From positions 1-13,319 of the forward strand of contig WLEH01000009.1 of assembly GCA_009704345.1 (NCBI GenBank): a DNA stretch of 13,319 nucleotides, given 5' to 3'. Shown one piece after another: positions 1-7,928 of this stretch; position 1 is the first letter of the stretch; each line of letters opens with the position of its first letter. The notes beneath the pieces were generated by a model that was given only the letters and a program-made list of their open reading frames with translations, was not told where the DNA came from and did not search any database. The position numbers and the translations under genes were made by a program. Origin of the DNA: Actinomycetota bacterium. GTDB taxonomy: Bacteria > Actinomycetota > Actinomycetes > S36-B12 > UBA5976.

Positions 1-146
1 ATACCCAATTGTGGCGGTTGTGGGATTGAGTTATTCAATGATCGGGTATCGTAAGATGAAATATCAATTCCAGAATTTATTGGACCACTAGTTGGAATCG
101 TGCTGCAACTTGCCAGCAGCAAAACCACAATTAGGTACTTTTTCAT
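1..146 (-). CDS. lpqB: LpqB lipoprotein, N-terminal fragment (runs off left edge)
   Basis: Only the first 48 codons are in the window. The ATG at 146-144 overlaps the mtrB stop as ATGA, so translation is probably coupled. The product begins MKKYLIVVLLLASCSTIPTS. It has two lysines, a short hydrophobic stretch, then a lipobox (LLASC) with the lipidated cysteine at residue 14. The run IPTSGPI directly after the cysteine is characteristic of actinobacterial LpqB. In the family, LpqB is a membrane-anchored outer-face protein encoded after mtrA-mtrB that interacts with the MtrB sensor and modulates MtrA phosphorylation. Gene order and lipobox agree, so the call is firm although the GerMN and beta-propeller-like domains expected downstream lie outside the window. 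Confidence 0.88.
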   Translation of the reverse strand, partial: MKKYLIVVLLLASCSTIPTSGPINSGIDISSYDTRSLNNSIPQPPQLG

Positions 147-1633
147 TGAGGAATCACCAACTCAGTTATTGGGATTCGAATTTTGAATCTCACACCTGGC
201 TTGTCTGGATTCTCTTCCACCAAGATTTCACCATCGTGTTGCTTTACGTCCTCTAGCGCAATCGACAAACCTAAACCAGATCCGCCATGATCGCGGGCGC
301 GAGATGGATCAGCGCGCCAAAAACGTCGGAATACCTGAATCCTTTGCTCTTCAGTTAAACCTATGCCAAAGTCAGTAACTGCTATTTCAAGGAAGCCATC
401 ACTTGAAAGACACTCGATGTTAACGTCAGTTGAGCCAGAATGCTTAATTGCGTTAGTCAATAAATTGCGCAATGCTCGTTCAATTCTCCTGCTATCAACA
501 TTAACCTCGAGTTCAGTATCGTTGTGCAGAACTGAAATCTTGATGTTTGCAGCTGTTGCAACAGGCATAACTGAGTCGATGACGCGCTGAACCAATTCAG
601 AAATCTTTGTTGGACTTAAACTAAGCGCTGCGGCTCCAGCATCCATTCGCGAAATTTCCAAAAGATCAGCCAGCATGATTTCAAACCTATCGAGCTCACC
701 CTGAAGCAATTCTGCTGCTCTAGCAACTTCTGGCGGAAAATCTTCTCGTTTGGAGTGAAGAAGGTCAGCAGCTAATCTCACGGTAGTAACCGGGGTTCTC
801 AACTCATGGCTGACGTCAGATACAAATCGCTGCTGAATGACTGATAAATCTTCCAATTGTTTGATTTGTTTCTCAAGTGTTGCAGTCATGGAATTAAATG
901 AATGCGCCCAGCGGGCAACTTCATCCTCACCACTAACTACAAGTCGCTCATCTAGCAAGCCTGATGCGATTTTTTGTGCCGTGTCAGCGGCCGCTCTAAT
1001 TGGGTCAGTTATTCGGCGAGTTAGTAACACAACAACAAAAATAAGGCTGGCAATTAGAATTACACTAATGAATAGGATTGCAGACTGCACAACATCCAAA
1101 AGTTCTTGCTGCTGAGTTGTCTGATAAAGCAAAAACAACCCATATGGCTGCTCAGCTATATTTAAAGGTGCGCCCACTGCAATAGCTGGAGTCGAATTTC
1201 CATCGACATAATCAATGTTTGTGTAAGTCCATAACTGAGAATTTTCCGCAAACACTTGTAACAATAACTGCGCTGATACCGAACCGGGTAGCACCCCTTT
1301 CGATGATCTCTCCGGCCCACCACCATCAGATAACAACAGCACTTCATAAGCCGCAGGCACACCTGATCGTCTTGCCAATGATGCTACGACCGAGTCAACT
1401 ACTGCTGCGGTCGATGAAATATTTGGGCCAAATGAATCAACTACATCGCGCGCAACTTCAAGACCCACTACGGCATCAACCAACGAGTCTTCCACTTTGG
1501 CTTCAATTACCCCTGATTGCACTTGATTTACCAGCAGCGCTGACGAGCCAATTACTATTGCCAGAATTAACAAACTAGAACTTGCTACCACTCGCAACGA
1601 GAGCGATTTTCGCCATCGAGCCAGCGGACTCAT
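143..1633 (-). CDS. mtrB: MtrB sensor histidine kinase
   Basis: This is the membrane-bound sensor kinase that phosphorylates MtrA. Of its 496 residues, 12-36 form a first membrane helix, about 37-180 an extracytoplasmic sensor region, and 183-205 a second helix. A HAMP linker follows (about 206-258), then the dimerisation and phosphoacceptor helix with SHELRTP and the phosphorylated histidine at 276. The ATPase domain has an N box (N390-N394), a G1 box DFGIGLT (421-427) and a G2 box GGSGLGLS (450-457). The stretch FRRFWRADPSRAR (435-447) is typical of MtrB. All catalytic motifs are intact. The start ATG at 1633 overlaps the mtrA stop as ATGA and the stop overlaps lpqB the same way, giving a tightly coupled cistron. 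In the family this pair controls wall hydrolases, division and osmotic response. The signal sensed cannot be read from the sequence. Confidence 0.95.
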   Translation of the reverse strand: MSPLARWRKSLSLRVVASSSLLILAIVIGSSALLVNQVQSGVIEAKVEDSLVDAVVGLEVARDVVDSFGPNISSTAAVVDSVVASLARRSGVPAAYEVLLLSDGGGPERSSKGVLPGSVSAQLLLQVFAENSQLWTYTNIDYVDGNSTPAIAVGAPLNIAEQPYGLFLLYQTTQQQELLDVVQSAILFISVILIASLIFVVVLLTRRITDPIRAAADTAQKIASGLLDERLVVSGEDEVARWAHSFNSMTATLEKQIKQLEDLSVIQQRFVSDVSHELRTPVTTVRLAADLLHSKREDFPPEVARAAELLQGELDRFEIMLADLLEISRMDAGAAALSLSPTKISELVQRVIDSVMPVATAANIKISVLHNDTELEVNVDSRRIERALRNLLTNAIKHSGSTDVNIECLSSDGFLEIAVTDFGIGLTEEQRIQVFRRFWRADPSRARDHGGSGLGLSIALEDVKQHDGEILVEENPDKPGVRFKIRIPITELVIPQ

Positions 1634-2310
1634 ACCACGCTCGCCTTGTACCCAACACCTCTGACGGTTAGCACAATGGTTGGATTTTCCGGATCATCTT
1701 CAATTTTTGCACGTAAACGCTGCACATGAACATTAACCAATCTGGTATCTGCTGGATGTCGATAACCCCAAACTTCTTGCAGCAATACTTCTCTGGTAAA
1801 CACTTGACCAGGTTTTTTCAGCAAGCAAACTAGCAAATCAAACTCCAACGGAGTTAGCTGAATAGCGCTGCCATTTTTATTTACGGTGTGGCCGTTAACA
1901 TCAATTGATAGCGCGCCATAATTCAACGAGGCTGTGTCTTTAGTGACTTCTCGCCTTGCTCGCGCTCGCAATCTGGCAACAAGTTCGCGCGGTTTGAACG
2001 GCTTAACAATGTAATCATCGGCACCGGCTTCTAAGCCAAGCACCACATCTGATGTATCACCGCGCGCAGTGAGCATAATTATCGGAGTGCCAGATTCGGC
2101 TCGAATTTCCCGGCAAATCTGCACCCCATCTTTGCCTGGCAGCATGACATCTAGCAACACCAAATCGGGCTTTTGATTTCGAAATGTAGTTAGTGCAGTT
2201 GCGCCATCTAGGCAAAATAGTGGCTCAAAGCCCTCGGCTCGCAGCACAATTCCCAGCATCTCGGCTAGGGCTGAATCGTCGTCAACCACAAGGACACGAA
2301 CTACACTCAT
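1630..2310 (-). CDS. mtrA: MtrA response regulator (OmpR/PhoB family)
   Basis: This is the DNA-binding partner of MtrB. I place the start at ATG 2310, giving 226 residues beginning MSVVRVLVVDDD. That is close to the usual family length and puts the acidic triad (D10-D12) where expected; an ORF opening 54 bases further upstream adds residues unrelated to the receiver fold. The receiver domain carries the phosphoacceptor D54 (VLLDVMLPGKDG), T81 and the switch lysine K103 (VKPF). The winged-helix domain occupies about 130-226, with a recognition-helix region DTRLVNVHVQRLRAKIE. A GGAGG lies at 2330-2326, but about 15 bases from the ATG, longer than ideal. The gene is first in mtrA-mtrB-lpqB and diverges from a membrane-protein gene across 61 bp. 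No convincing promoter is visible in that gap. Confidence 0.95.
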   Translation of the reverse strand: MSVVRVLVVDDDSALAEMLGIVLRAEGFEPLFCLDGATALTTFRNQKPDLVLLDVMLPGKDGVQICREIRAESGTPIIMLTARGDTSDVVLGLEAGADDYIVKPFKPRELVARLRARARREVTKDTASLNYGALSIDVNGHTVNKNGSAIQLTPLEFDLLVCLLKKPGQVFTREVLLQEVWGYRHPADTRLVNVHVQRLRAKIEDDPENPTIVLTVRGVGYKASVV

Positions 2311-2371
2311 GGGGTAATCGTGCCACCTCCCCAAATTCGCTGATCGGCACACCCGAAGGAGCAAAGACTAA

Positions 2372-3346
2372 ATGGCAAACCTAGGTAATGAACAGCCGTT
2401 TCCCGGTTCAATTCCATTCCGACCGTTAACAATTGGCGATATCTTGGGCGGACTGCTGCGCACCGTTAAACTCACCTGGCGGGTGTTAATTGTGGTGGGC
2501 TTGGTAGTTGGATTTGCCGCCGGCATCCTCTCCTTAGTCATCACTTTTATCTCTAACTTGTTTGGTTTAGATGAGGCCGAGCAAACAATTGCTGAATCGG
2601 CAGCTAATGCCACCACAAATGAGGAGTTGATTGCCGCATTTGCGGATTTATCTGACAACTTGTCTAGCATTGTGTTGGGCTTTTCTCTTGCTTTAGTCTC
2701 AGCGCTAGTGATGCAAGTTATTGCAACTGGCGTGATCACACATATTGCAGCTGATGCCATCTTAGGCAGAAAAATTTCTGGTAGTGACGCTTGGGCACGA
2801 ATTCAACCGCGTATTTTGGGATTAATTGTTTTATCGATCGCAGTGTTTTTAATTGCGATTGCTGGTGCCGCAATTGGTGTTGTGCCAATCTTGTTGTTAG
2901 CGCCTTTCACCTCTGGGATATCCGCTGGATTCATCATTATTGGATTGGTGGCAGCATTAGTCTTTGCGATCGCAGTAAGCATAAGATTAGGCCTTGCTGC
3001 ACCAATTTACATTTTGGAACAAACCACAATCGGCAAAGCATTAAGTCGTTCGAATGACTTAGTTAAAGGCAGCAGCTGGCGAGTGTTGGGGTATGTGATT
3101 CTAAGTTCAATAATTGCGCAGATTCTTGGTAGCGTTTTTTCGGCACCATCTCAAACTGCAGCACTTGCCGCTGCAGCAACAAACCCTGGCTCTGGTACTG
3201 CGACATTCCTCGAAAGCATTTCAACTGTGATTTCAACTGGAGTTGCCTTGCCAGTAACTGCAACAGTGCTCACTTTGGTTTACGCAGATTTACGCATCCG
3301 CAAAGAAAACTTTGCCGATGAACTACGCCGCGCTAGTGAGGGTTAG
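2372..3346 (+). CDS. Multi-pass membrane protein, glycerophosphodiester-phosphodiesterase membrane-domain-like
   Basis: The product has 324 residues and about six predicted membrane segments (roughly 37-63, 99-125, 149-176, 182-207, 238-257, 284-304), with no catalytic motif. The segment GKALSRSNDLVKGSSWRVLG (221-240) and the tail YADLRIRKENF (304-314) resemble the membrane-domain family often named after glycerophosphoryl diester phosphodiesterase (GPDPase_memb/DUF-type proteins). No phosphodiesterase domain is present, so enzymatic activity should not be assumed. The ATG is preceded by AGGAG (2357-2361) at a 10-base spacing. A membrane protein upstream of and divergent from mtrA also occurs in Streptomyces, which suggests an old linkage to the MtrAB envelope-stress locus, but the role is unknown. 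Its stop codon overlaps the convergent ahcY stop by four bases. Confidence 0.75.
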   Translation: MANLGNEQPFPGSIPFRPLTIGDILGGLLRTVKLTWRVLIVVGLVVGFAAGILSLVITFISNLFGLDEAEQTIAESAANATTNEELIAAFADLSDNLSSIVLGFSLALVSALVMQVIATGVITHIAADAILGRKISGSDAWARIQPRILGLIVLSIAVFLIAIAGAAIGVVPILLLAPFTSGISAGFIIIGLVAALVFAIAVSIRLGLAAPIYILEQTTIGKALSRSNDLVKGSSWRVLGYVILSSIIAQILGSVFSAPSQTAALAAAATNPGSGTATFLESISTVISTGVALPVTATVLTLVYADLRIRKENFADELRRASEG

Positions 3347-4836
3347 TAGCGGTAGTGGTCTGGCTTAAATGGGCCACTCTTAGTTACGCCCATGTATTCA
3401 GCTTGCTCAGTTGTTAATTCAGTGAGCGATACGCCCAGTGCAGTTAGATGCAATCGAGCCACTTTCTCATCTAGATGCTTTGGCAGCGTATATACGCCAA
3501 TTGGATAAGCAGCAGTGTTACTGAACAATTCAATTTGCGCTAGCACCTGATTGGTGAATGAAGTTGACATCACAAATGATGGGTGACCGGTGGCATTACC
3601 CAGATTCAGCAATCTACCTTCTGAGAGCACAATGATTGATTTGTGATCTGGGAAGATCCACTCATCAACTTGTGGCTTGATGTTATTGCGCACCACACCT
3701 GGCACTTTTGCCAAACCAGCCATGTCAATTTCATTGTCAAAGTGACCGATGTTGCCCAAAATTGCTTGATGACGCATCTGACGCATGTGATCAACTGTTA
3801 CCACGTTCTTGCAACCAGTTGCAGTAATCACAATGTCGGCTTCGCCAATAACTTCTTCTAGAGTTTTTACGGTGTAGCCATCCATTGCCGCCTGTAGCGC
3901 GCAAATTGGATCAATCTCAGTTACCACCACGCGAGCACCCTGACCGCGAAGCGATTCAGCTGAGCCCTTGCCAACATCGCCATAACCGCAGATGACGGCA
4001 AGCTTGCCAGCAATTAAGACATCAGTTGCTCTGTTAATGCCATCGATAAGGGAGTGACGGCAGCCATACTTATTATCAAATTTACTCTTTGTTACGGCAT
4101 CATTAACGTTAATTGCTGGGAAGAGCAACTTGTTCTCTTTTGCCATTTCATAAAGGCGATGCACACCAGTTGTTGTCTCTTCAGTTACGCCTTTAATTCC
4201 AGCGGCAATCTTGGTCCAGCGCTGATTGTCTGCCACTAATGAAGCGGCCAAAGTTTGTAGCACTACTGCAAATTCTTCCGAGTCTGCTGTCGCTGGATCA
4301 GCGACAGTGGCAGTGCGCTCAGCTTCTTTGCCTAGATGCACCAACATGGTAGCGTCGCCACCATCATCCAAAATCATGTTTGGTCCCTTGCCATCTGGCC
4401 AAATCAGAACCTGCTCAGTGCACCACCAATACTCTTCTAGTGATTCACCTTTCCAGGCATAAACCGGAACGCCAGCTGGTTTATTAACGCTGCCATTAGG
4501 TCCAACTACTACGGCTGCGGCAGCATGATCTTGAGTGGAAAAAATATTGCAACTGGCCCAACGAACCTCAGCGCCCAATTCAACTAAAGTTTCAATTAGT
4601 ACTGCAGTTTGCACCGTCATATGCAGTGAGCCCGTAATGCGAGCGCCCTTAAGTGGCTTGCTCGCGCCAAATTCGCGGCGCATTGCCATTAATCCTGGCA
4701 TCTCATTCTCGGCAAGGTTAATTTCCTTGCGGCCAAATTCAGCAAGTGATAGGTCGGCAACTTTGTAATCTGGCGCATAACCAGAATTTGAAAGTGCGTC
4801 TGGGCTGATGGTGGCAGTGCCGAGGTCTAGCGCCAT
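3343..4836 (-). CDS. ahcY: S-adenosylhomocysteine hydrolase (adenosylhomocysteinase)
   Basis: This cytosolic NAD-dependent enzyme reversibly splits S-adenosylhomocysteine into adenosine and homocysteine, relieving inhibition of methyltransferases and feeding methionine regeneration. I choose ATG 4836 (497 residues), which has GGAG four bases upstream; a TTG at 4884 would add 16 unconserved residues. The N-terminal substrate domain includes the LHMT segment around H72, DDGGDATMLVH (157-167) and the VTEETTTGVHRL region (217-228). The NAD domain has GYGDVGKG (284-291) followed by VTEIDP. The C-terminus KPDHYRY is the family hallmark that completes the neighbouring subunit's cofactor site. The segment at about 178-210 is the extra insertion seen in the long bacterial form, as in mycobacteria. 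The 63-bp gap upstream shows no SAH-riboswitch fold that I can recognise. The gene probably follows the SIS gene in one transcript. Confidence 0.97.
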   Translation of the reverse strand: MALDLGTATISPDALSNSGYAPDYKVADLSLAEFGRKEINLAENEMPGLMAMRREFGASKPLKGARITGSLHMTVQTAVLIETLVELGAEVRWASCNIFSTQDHAAAAVVVGPNGSVNKPAGVPVYAWKGESLEEYWWCTEQVLIWPDGKGPNMILDDGGDATMLVHLGKEAERTATVADPATADSEEFAVVLQTLAASLVADNQRWTKIAAGIKGVTEETTTGVHRLYEMAKENKLLFPAINVNDAVTKSKFDNKYGCRHSLIDGINRATDVLIAGKLAVICGYGDVGKGSAESLRGQGARVVVTEIDPICALQAAMDGYTVKTLEEVIGEADIVITATGCKNVVTVDHMRQMRHQAILGNIGHFDNEIDMAGLAKVPGVVRNNIKPQVDEWIFPDHKSIIVLSEGRLLNLGNATGHPSFVMSTSFTNQVLAQIELFSNTAAYPIGVYTLPKHLDEKVARLHLTALGVSLTELTTEQAEYMGVTKSGPFKPDHYRY

Positions 4837-4899
4837 TTTTTCTCCAAAGGTCAAGTAGGGCGATATTCTCGCAGACTTGGGCAAATCCGCGTACTTTGA

Positions 4900-6036
4900 C
4901 TAGCCCTGCGCGAGCCCAGCCTTGAGATCAACGATGAATGGAATCGGACCTGGGTCAATACCAGTTGCGAGCGCTACGTAAGCAGAGCCGTAATCCACGA
5001 TGGTGGCAATAGTTGCCACTCGATGCAGCGGCTGCTGATCATCCGCGCTAATGGTGGTAACCAGCATGCCGCGAGCAATAGCCAGATCAGTGACTAAGTC
5101 AGCGGTGCGGCGAGCAAGTTCGCTCTCTTGACTATCTCGCAGCAGCACCAGTCGCAGGCCAGAGGTAATAGTTGGATCTTCAATTCGATCCTTAAACAAC
5201 TGCGCTACCGCATCGTCATCATCTAAGAAAAAGCCATCCATAACTACCACTTGATTATGCGCAGCTTCAGGAAGCGTGCCATAAATCGCAGGAGCATTGG
5301 CATTCTCATTTAACTGGCAGGCAAATCGATATGCCAGCGGCGCTAACAGCGAACTGGTTGCCCAACAGATGGTGACATGTCCAGCAACTTCTAGTGCCAA
5401 GGCTTTTGCCGCACTTTCATCTAATGCTGAAGTTGCGCCATTTTGAGTTGACAGCAGATCTAATTTATCTGCAAGTGCTGCGGCATCTTTTGCTTTAAAC
5501 TCTATTAAGCCAAGTGCATCGGCAATGATCAATTGCGGCGTTAATAACAACCATAAGCAAGCTCTCGGCATTCGACCTGCTGGATCAATCTCAATTAAAT
5601 CAGCGCGATTATCTGATACTAAATTTGATAGTTTTGAATTTGCTGATGAAATCGCCACAACACGACATCCTCGCTGCAGCGCACTTTGGGTGGCGCTCAA
5701 TGTTTCAGCGGTATTGCCCGATGCCGAGCAGGCAATTACAAAGTCATTGCTGCCAACCCAAGCGGGCAGCAAATCTGAATTAATCGCAACTACTGGAATG
5801 CCGCCATTGGTAATGCTTGCCTGCAGAATCTGACCGGCTATACCAGAGCCACCCATTCCTAAAATAACTACTGCGCGCGGCTGCTCAGACTTAATTGAAT
5901 TCAGTAATTCTGTGGAAACTGCTTTGCTAGCCACCCGCACCTGCGCACCCGCTTCAGCGATAGCTTTGAGCATCTGCGTGCTGTCGCACAACGCCATTGC
6001 ATCAGCATCATCAAGCAGCGCATCATCAATTATCAT
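4900..6036 (-). CDS. SIS-domain phosphoglucose/phosphomannose isomerase family protein
   Basis: This is a 378-residue protein of the bacterial/archaeal bifunctional PGI/PMI family (the Rv3256c position in Mycobacterium, sometimes labelled TobH). The first SIS half contains LGMGGSGIAG (59-68) and the phosphosugar-binding CSASGNTAETLS (103-114). The second half has QLNEN with E244 and PEAAHNQ with H260, which correspond to the catalytic glutamate and histidine of characterised PGI/PMI enzymes. The C-terminal VDYGSAYVALATGIDPGPIP matches the family ending. The likely reaction is fructose-6-P to mannose-6-P (and/or glucose-6-P), supplying ManB upstream. I start it at ATG 6036, preceded by AAGGA at 5-base spacing; a longer frame reaches 6090 but lies inside the Trm112-like gene, whose end overlaps this start by 11 bases. 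Some actinobacterial homologues are of unproven activity, so function is inferred. Confidence 0.82.
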   Translation of the reverse strand: MIIDDALLDDADAMALCDSTQMLKAIAEAGAQVRVASKAVSTELLNSIKSEQPRAVVILGMGGSGIAGQILQASITNGGIPVVAINSDLLPAWVGSNDFVIACSASGNTAETLSATQSALQRGCRVVAISSANSKLSNLVSDNRADLIEIDPAGRMPRACLWLLLTPQLIIADALGLIEFKAKDAAALADKLDLLSTQNGATSALDESAAKALALEVAGHVTICWATSSLLAPLAYRFACQLNENANAPAIYGTLPEAAHNQVVVMDGFFLDDDDAVAQLFKDRIEDPTITSGLRLVLLRDSQESELARRTADLVTDLAIARGMLVTTISADDQQPLHRVATIATIVDYGSAYVALATGIDPGPIPFIVDLKAGLAQG

Positions 6037-6190
6037 TTTTATCCTTAAGCAAAATGGCAATTTCATTTTTAACAACAAACCGCTGACCACAATTTAAGCA
6101 AATCAAGTTATCAGCCTGGAGTTGCAGCCGGCCACCATCGCCAGCTGGACAGCGCAAAATTTCAGTTAAATCACCAAGTGAAAGCCCCAC
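6026..6190 (-). CDS. Trm112-like small zinc-ribbon-type protein
   Basis: This 54-residue reading frame lies between manB and the SIS gene. It starts MGLSLGDLTEILRCPAGDGG and continues with NLICLNCGQRFVVKNEIAIL before ending KDKNDN. The pattern ILxCP...LxCxxCGxxFxVxxxIAxLL is that of the Trm112/YcaR family, and a gene of this kind sits in the same place in other actinobacteria. Three cysteines remain (C14, C31, C34); the second cysteine of the usual N-terminal CPxC pair is replaced (CPAG), so zinc binding may be weakened or lost. The start is a GTG at 6190-6188, the only sensible in-frame start after the manB stop, with a G-rich run touching it rather than a well-spaced ribosome site. The TGA overlaps the SIS start. 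Trm112 proteins can activate methyltransferases, but the target here is unknown. Confidence 0.75.
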   Translation of the reverse strand: MGLSLGDLTEILRCPAGDGGRLQLQADNLICLNCGQRFVVKNEIAILLKDKNDN

Positions 6191-6214
6191 CCCCCTACTT
6201 TCGCACAGGAAGGA

Positions 6215-7585
6215 CTAAAAGTCTCTAATCACGGCAAGCGCAGCAGCAACTTGTTGCTGCAAAATCTCAGCAGTATCAGCTTCCACGTTCAATCGCACCA
6301 GCGGCTCTGTATTGCTAGCTCTTACATTTAGCCACCAGGTCTGGCTAGTGACTGTTATTCCGTCTAATTCATCTAACTCATTGCCTGGCCCAAAAGTGCG
6401 CTTCACCCGATCAATGGCTGCTTTCACATCTGGTACTTGAGAATTAATTTCACCAGATTGCGGATAGCGAGCACAAGACGAAATCAATTCACTGAATTTT
6501 TGATTGCCATTGGATAGCTCAGCAATTGCAAACAGTGCTGCCAGCATTCCCGAATCCGCAAACCAAAAATCTCGGAAATAAAAATGGCCAGAGTGTTCGC
6601 CGCCAAACACCGCATTACGCTCAGCCATCACTTGCTTAATAAACGAATGCCCCACTCGAGTTCGCACGGCATGGCCGCCATGTTCCGCAATAATTTCAGG
6701 AACTGCTTTAGAGCTAATCAAATTGTGCACAATGGTTGCGCCTGGATTTGTGACCAGAAACCGTTTTGCAATTAATGCAGTTAGCGCACTTGGTGTCACA
6801 AGTGCACCAGTGTCATCAACTAAGAAACAACGATCCGCATCGCCATCAAATGCCAATCCCAGATCGGCTTTGGTTGCAATTACTTTATCTTGTAGCTGAA
6901 CTAAATTAGTTGGATCAATTGGATTTGCTTCATGGTTAGGAAAATTGCCATCTAACTCAAAATACATCTCAATCACTGTTAAGCCAGGTAACGCAAGCAC
7001 GATTGGTGCGGTATGACCAGCCATCCCGTTACCCGCATCAACCACCACGGTAAGAGGCCTTACTTGATTTAGTCCGGCTAATTCATGCAAGAACTTGGCA
7101 TAGTCCGCCAGAACGTCTTGATTAGTAATTGATCCGGTGATGTCCGCAGGTTTAATGCTGCCTGCTGCCACGAGCTCCTTTATTTTTGCTAAGCCAGTTT
7201 CTTGACCAACAGGTTTTGCGCCAGCGAGGCATAACTTAATTCCGTTATATGCTGCAGGATTATGACTTGCGGTGAGCATCGCGCCAGGTAACTTGAATTT
7301 ACCTGAAGCAAAATAAAGTTGATCGGTGCTAGCTAGCCCAATATCAATTACGTCAACGCCTTGCGAATTAACGCCAGTGGCAAATGCCTGGGCATATTCA
7401 ATTCCGCTATCGCGCATATCGCGCCCTAACACAATCGCACCAGGCCCACCGTTTGTCGCTGCAATGTCTAAGGCAACTACAAATGAAGCACCAACTGCTT
7501 GCAAAATTTCAGCATTGAGTTCAGTATCAACTAAGCCACGAATGTCGTAAGCCTTAAAGATTTTCTCTAGTTGCGGCATTGCCAT
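6215..7585 (-). CDS. manB: Phosphomannomutase/phosphoglucomutase
   Basis: This enzyme of the alpha-D-phosphohexomutase superfamily (456 residues) interconverts hexose 6- and 1-phosphates; mannose is the likely substrate from context. All four functional loops are intact: AYDIRG near the N-terminus (12-17), the phosphoserine loop TASHNP with S107, the magnesium loop DGDADR (247-252), the sugar-specificity loop GGEHSGH (328-334), and the phosphate-binding loop RASNTEPLVR (422-431). GEHSGH is the form usual for dual mannose/glucose mutases. The gene sits between DUF3499 and the Trm112-like and SIS isomerase genes, as in Mycobacterium and Streptomyces. There is no Shine-Dalgarno sequence before ATG 7585. 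Instead a TANNNT -10 element ends exactly six bases upstream, suggesting a leaderless transcript. A second in-frame ATG two codons later is less likely. Confidence 0.95.
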   Translation of the reverse strand: MAMPQLEKIFKAYDIRGLVDTELNAEILQAVGASFVVALDIAATNGGPGAIVLGRDMRDSGIEYAQAFATGVNSQGVDVIDIGLASTDQLYFASGKFKLPGAMLTASHNPAAYNGIKLCLAGAKPVGQETGLAKIKELVAAGSIKPADITGSITNQDVLADYAKFLHELAGLNQVRPLTVVVDAGNGMAGHTAPIVLALPGLTVIEMYFELDGNFPNHEANPIDPTNLVQLQDKVIATKADLGLAFDGDADRCFLVDDTGALVTPSALTALIAKRFLVTNPGATIVHNLISSKAVPEIIAEHGGHAVRTRVGHSFIKQVMAERNAVFGGEHSGHFYFRDFWFADSGMLAALFAIAELSNGNQKFSELISSCARYPQSGEINSQVPDVKAAIDRVKRTFGPGNELDELDGITVTSQTWWLNVRASNTEPLVRLNVEADTAEILQQQVAAALAVIRDF

Positions 7586-7591
7586 GTCGCC

Positions 7592-7597
7592 AGCGTA
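7592..7597 (-). promoter_or_regulatory. Predicted -10 element for leaderless manB transcript
   Basis: On the minus strand TACGCT is followed by six bases and then the manB ATG, so initiation at the usual distance would place the first transcribed base on the start codon. Actinobacteria commonly use TANNNT -10 boxes and leaderless mRNAs. No Shine-Dalgarno sequence is present to offer an alternative. A -35 element would fall at about 7615-7620, inside the end of DUF3499, and is not conserved in sequence. Confidence 0.55.
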
Positions 7598-7610
7598 TCT
7601 GGCTAATTAG

Positions 7611-7922
7611 TTATTCGGTAGGTGGCACTAACCGAAGTTGTGGCCGAGGCATATTGGTGCCAGCTGGATGGCGATCGCGATAGCTAGTGTCGTAATCCAG
7701 ATCTGTGCCAGTTAACAACGCTGCATCAACTTTTAATCTAACAACTTCCCAGCCAACGGGCACAGTTAGTGAATCGGTATGTGATTGGCACAAGTCGTAA
7801 CAATGTGGCTCTGGCGCTGCTGCCAGCGGACCTAGCACTGCTGTTGAGTCGGCATAGACGTAAGTCAGCGTCGCTACCGCGACCCGCTTACACGCTGGCT
7901 TGGAACACACCCGGTTACCCAC
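7611..7922 (-). CDS. DUF3499 family protein
   Basis: This is a 103-residue protein of a family confined to actinobacteria, in its usual place between manB and a metallopeptidase-like gene. The core CKRVAVATLTYVYADSTAVL followed by GPLAAAPEPHCYDLCQSH is strongly family-like. Cysteines C6 and C11 (CSKPAC) together with C45 and H48 (YDLCQSH) look like a four-ligand zinc site; C41 is an extra cysteine. The C-terminus is proline-rich and probably flexible. I start it at GTG 7922, just before the conserved VCSKPAC. A longer frame to GTG 8000 adds residues with no family resemblance and would overlap the divergent gene. The GTG has a TANNNT element six bases upstream and no ribosome site, so the transcript is probably leaderless. 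The function is not established. Confidence 0.85.
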   Translation of the reverse strand: MGNRVCSKPACKRVAVATLTYVYADSTAVLGPLAAAPEPHCYDLCQSHTDSLTVPVGWEVVRLKVDAALLTGTDLDYDTSYRDRHPAGTNMPRPQLRLVPPTE

Positions 7923-7928
7923 GCGCTC

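Noticed and set aside
2365..2370. TAGTCT on the minus strand as a -10 box for mtrA
   Set aside because: It fits TANNNT, but the -35 position (GTTCAT) is poor and such hexamers are frequent by chance; not enough for a promoter call.
4837..4899. SAH riboswitch upstream of ahcY
   Set aside because: The gap is only 63 bases and I see no paired elements resembling the known SAH-sensing fold.
6185..6197. G-rich run on the minus strand as a G-quadruplex or frameshift site
   Set aside because: There are only two adjacent G tracts and no third or fourth; it is more simply a poor ribosome site touching the GTG of the Trm112-like gene.
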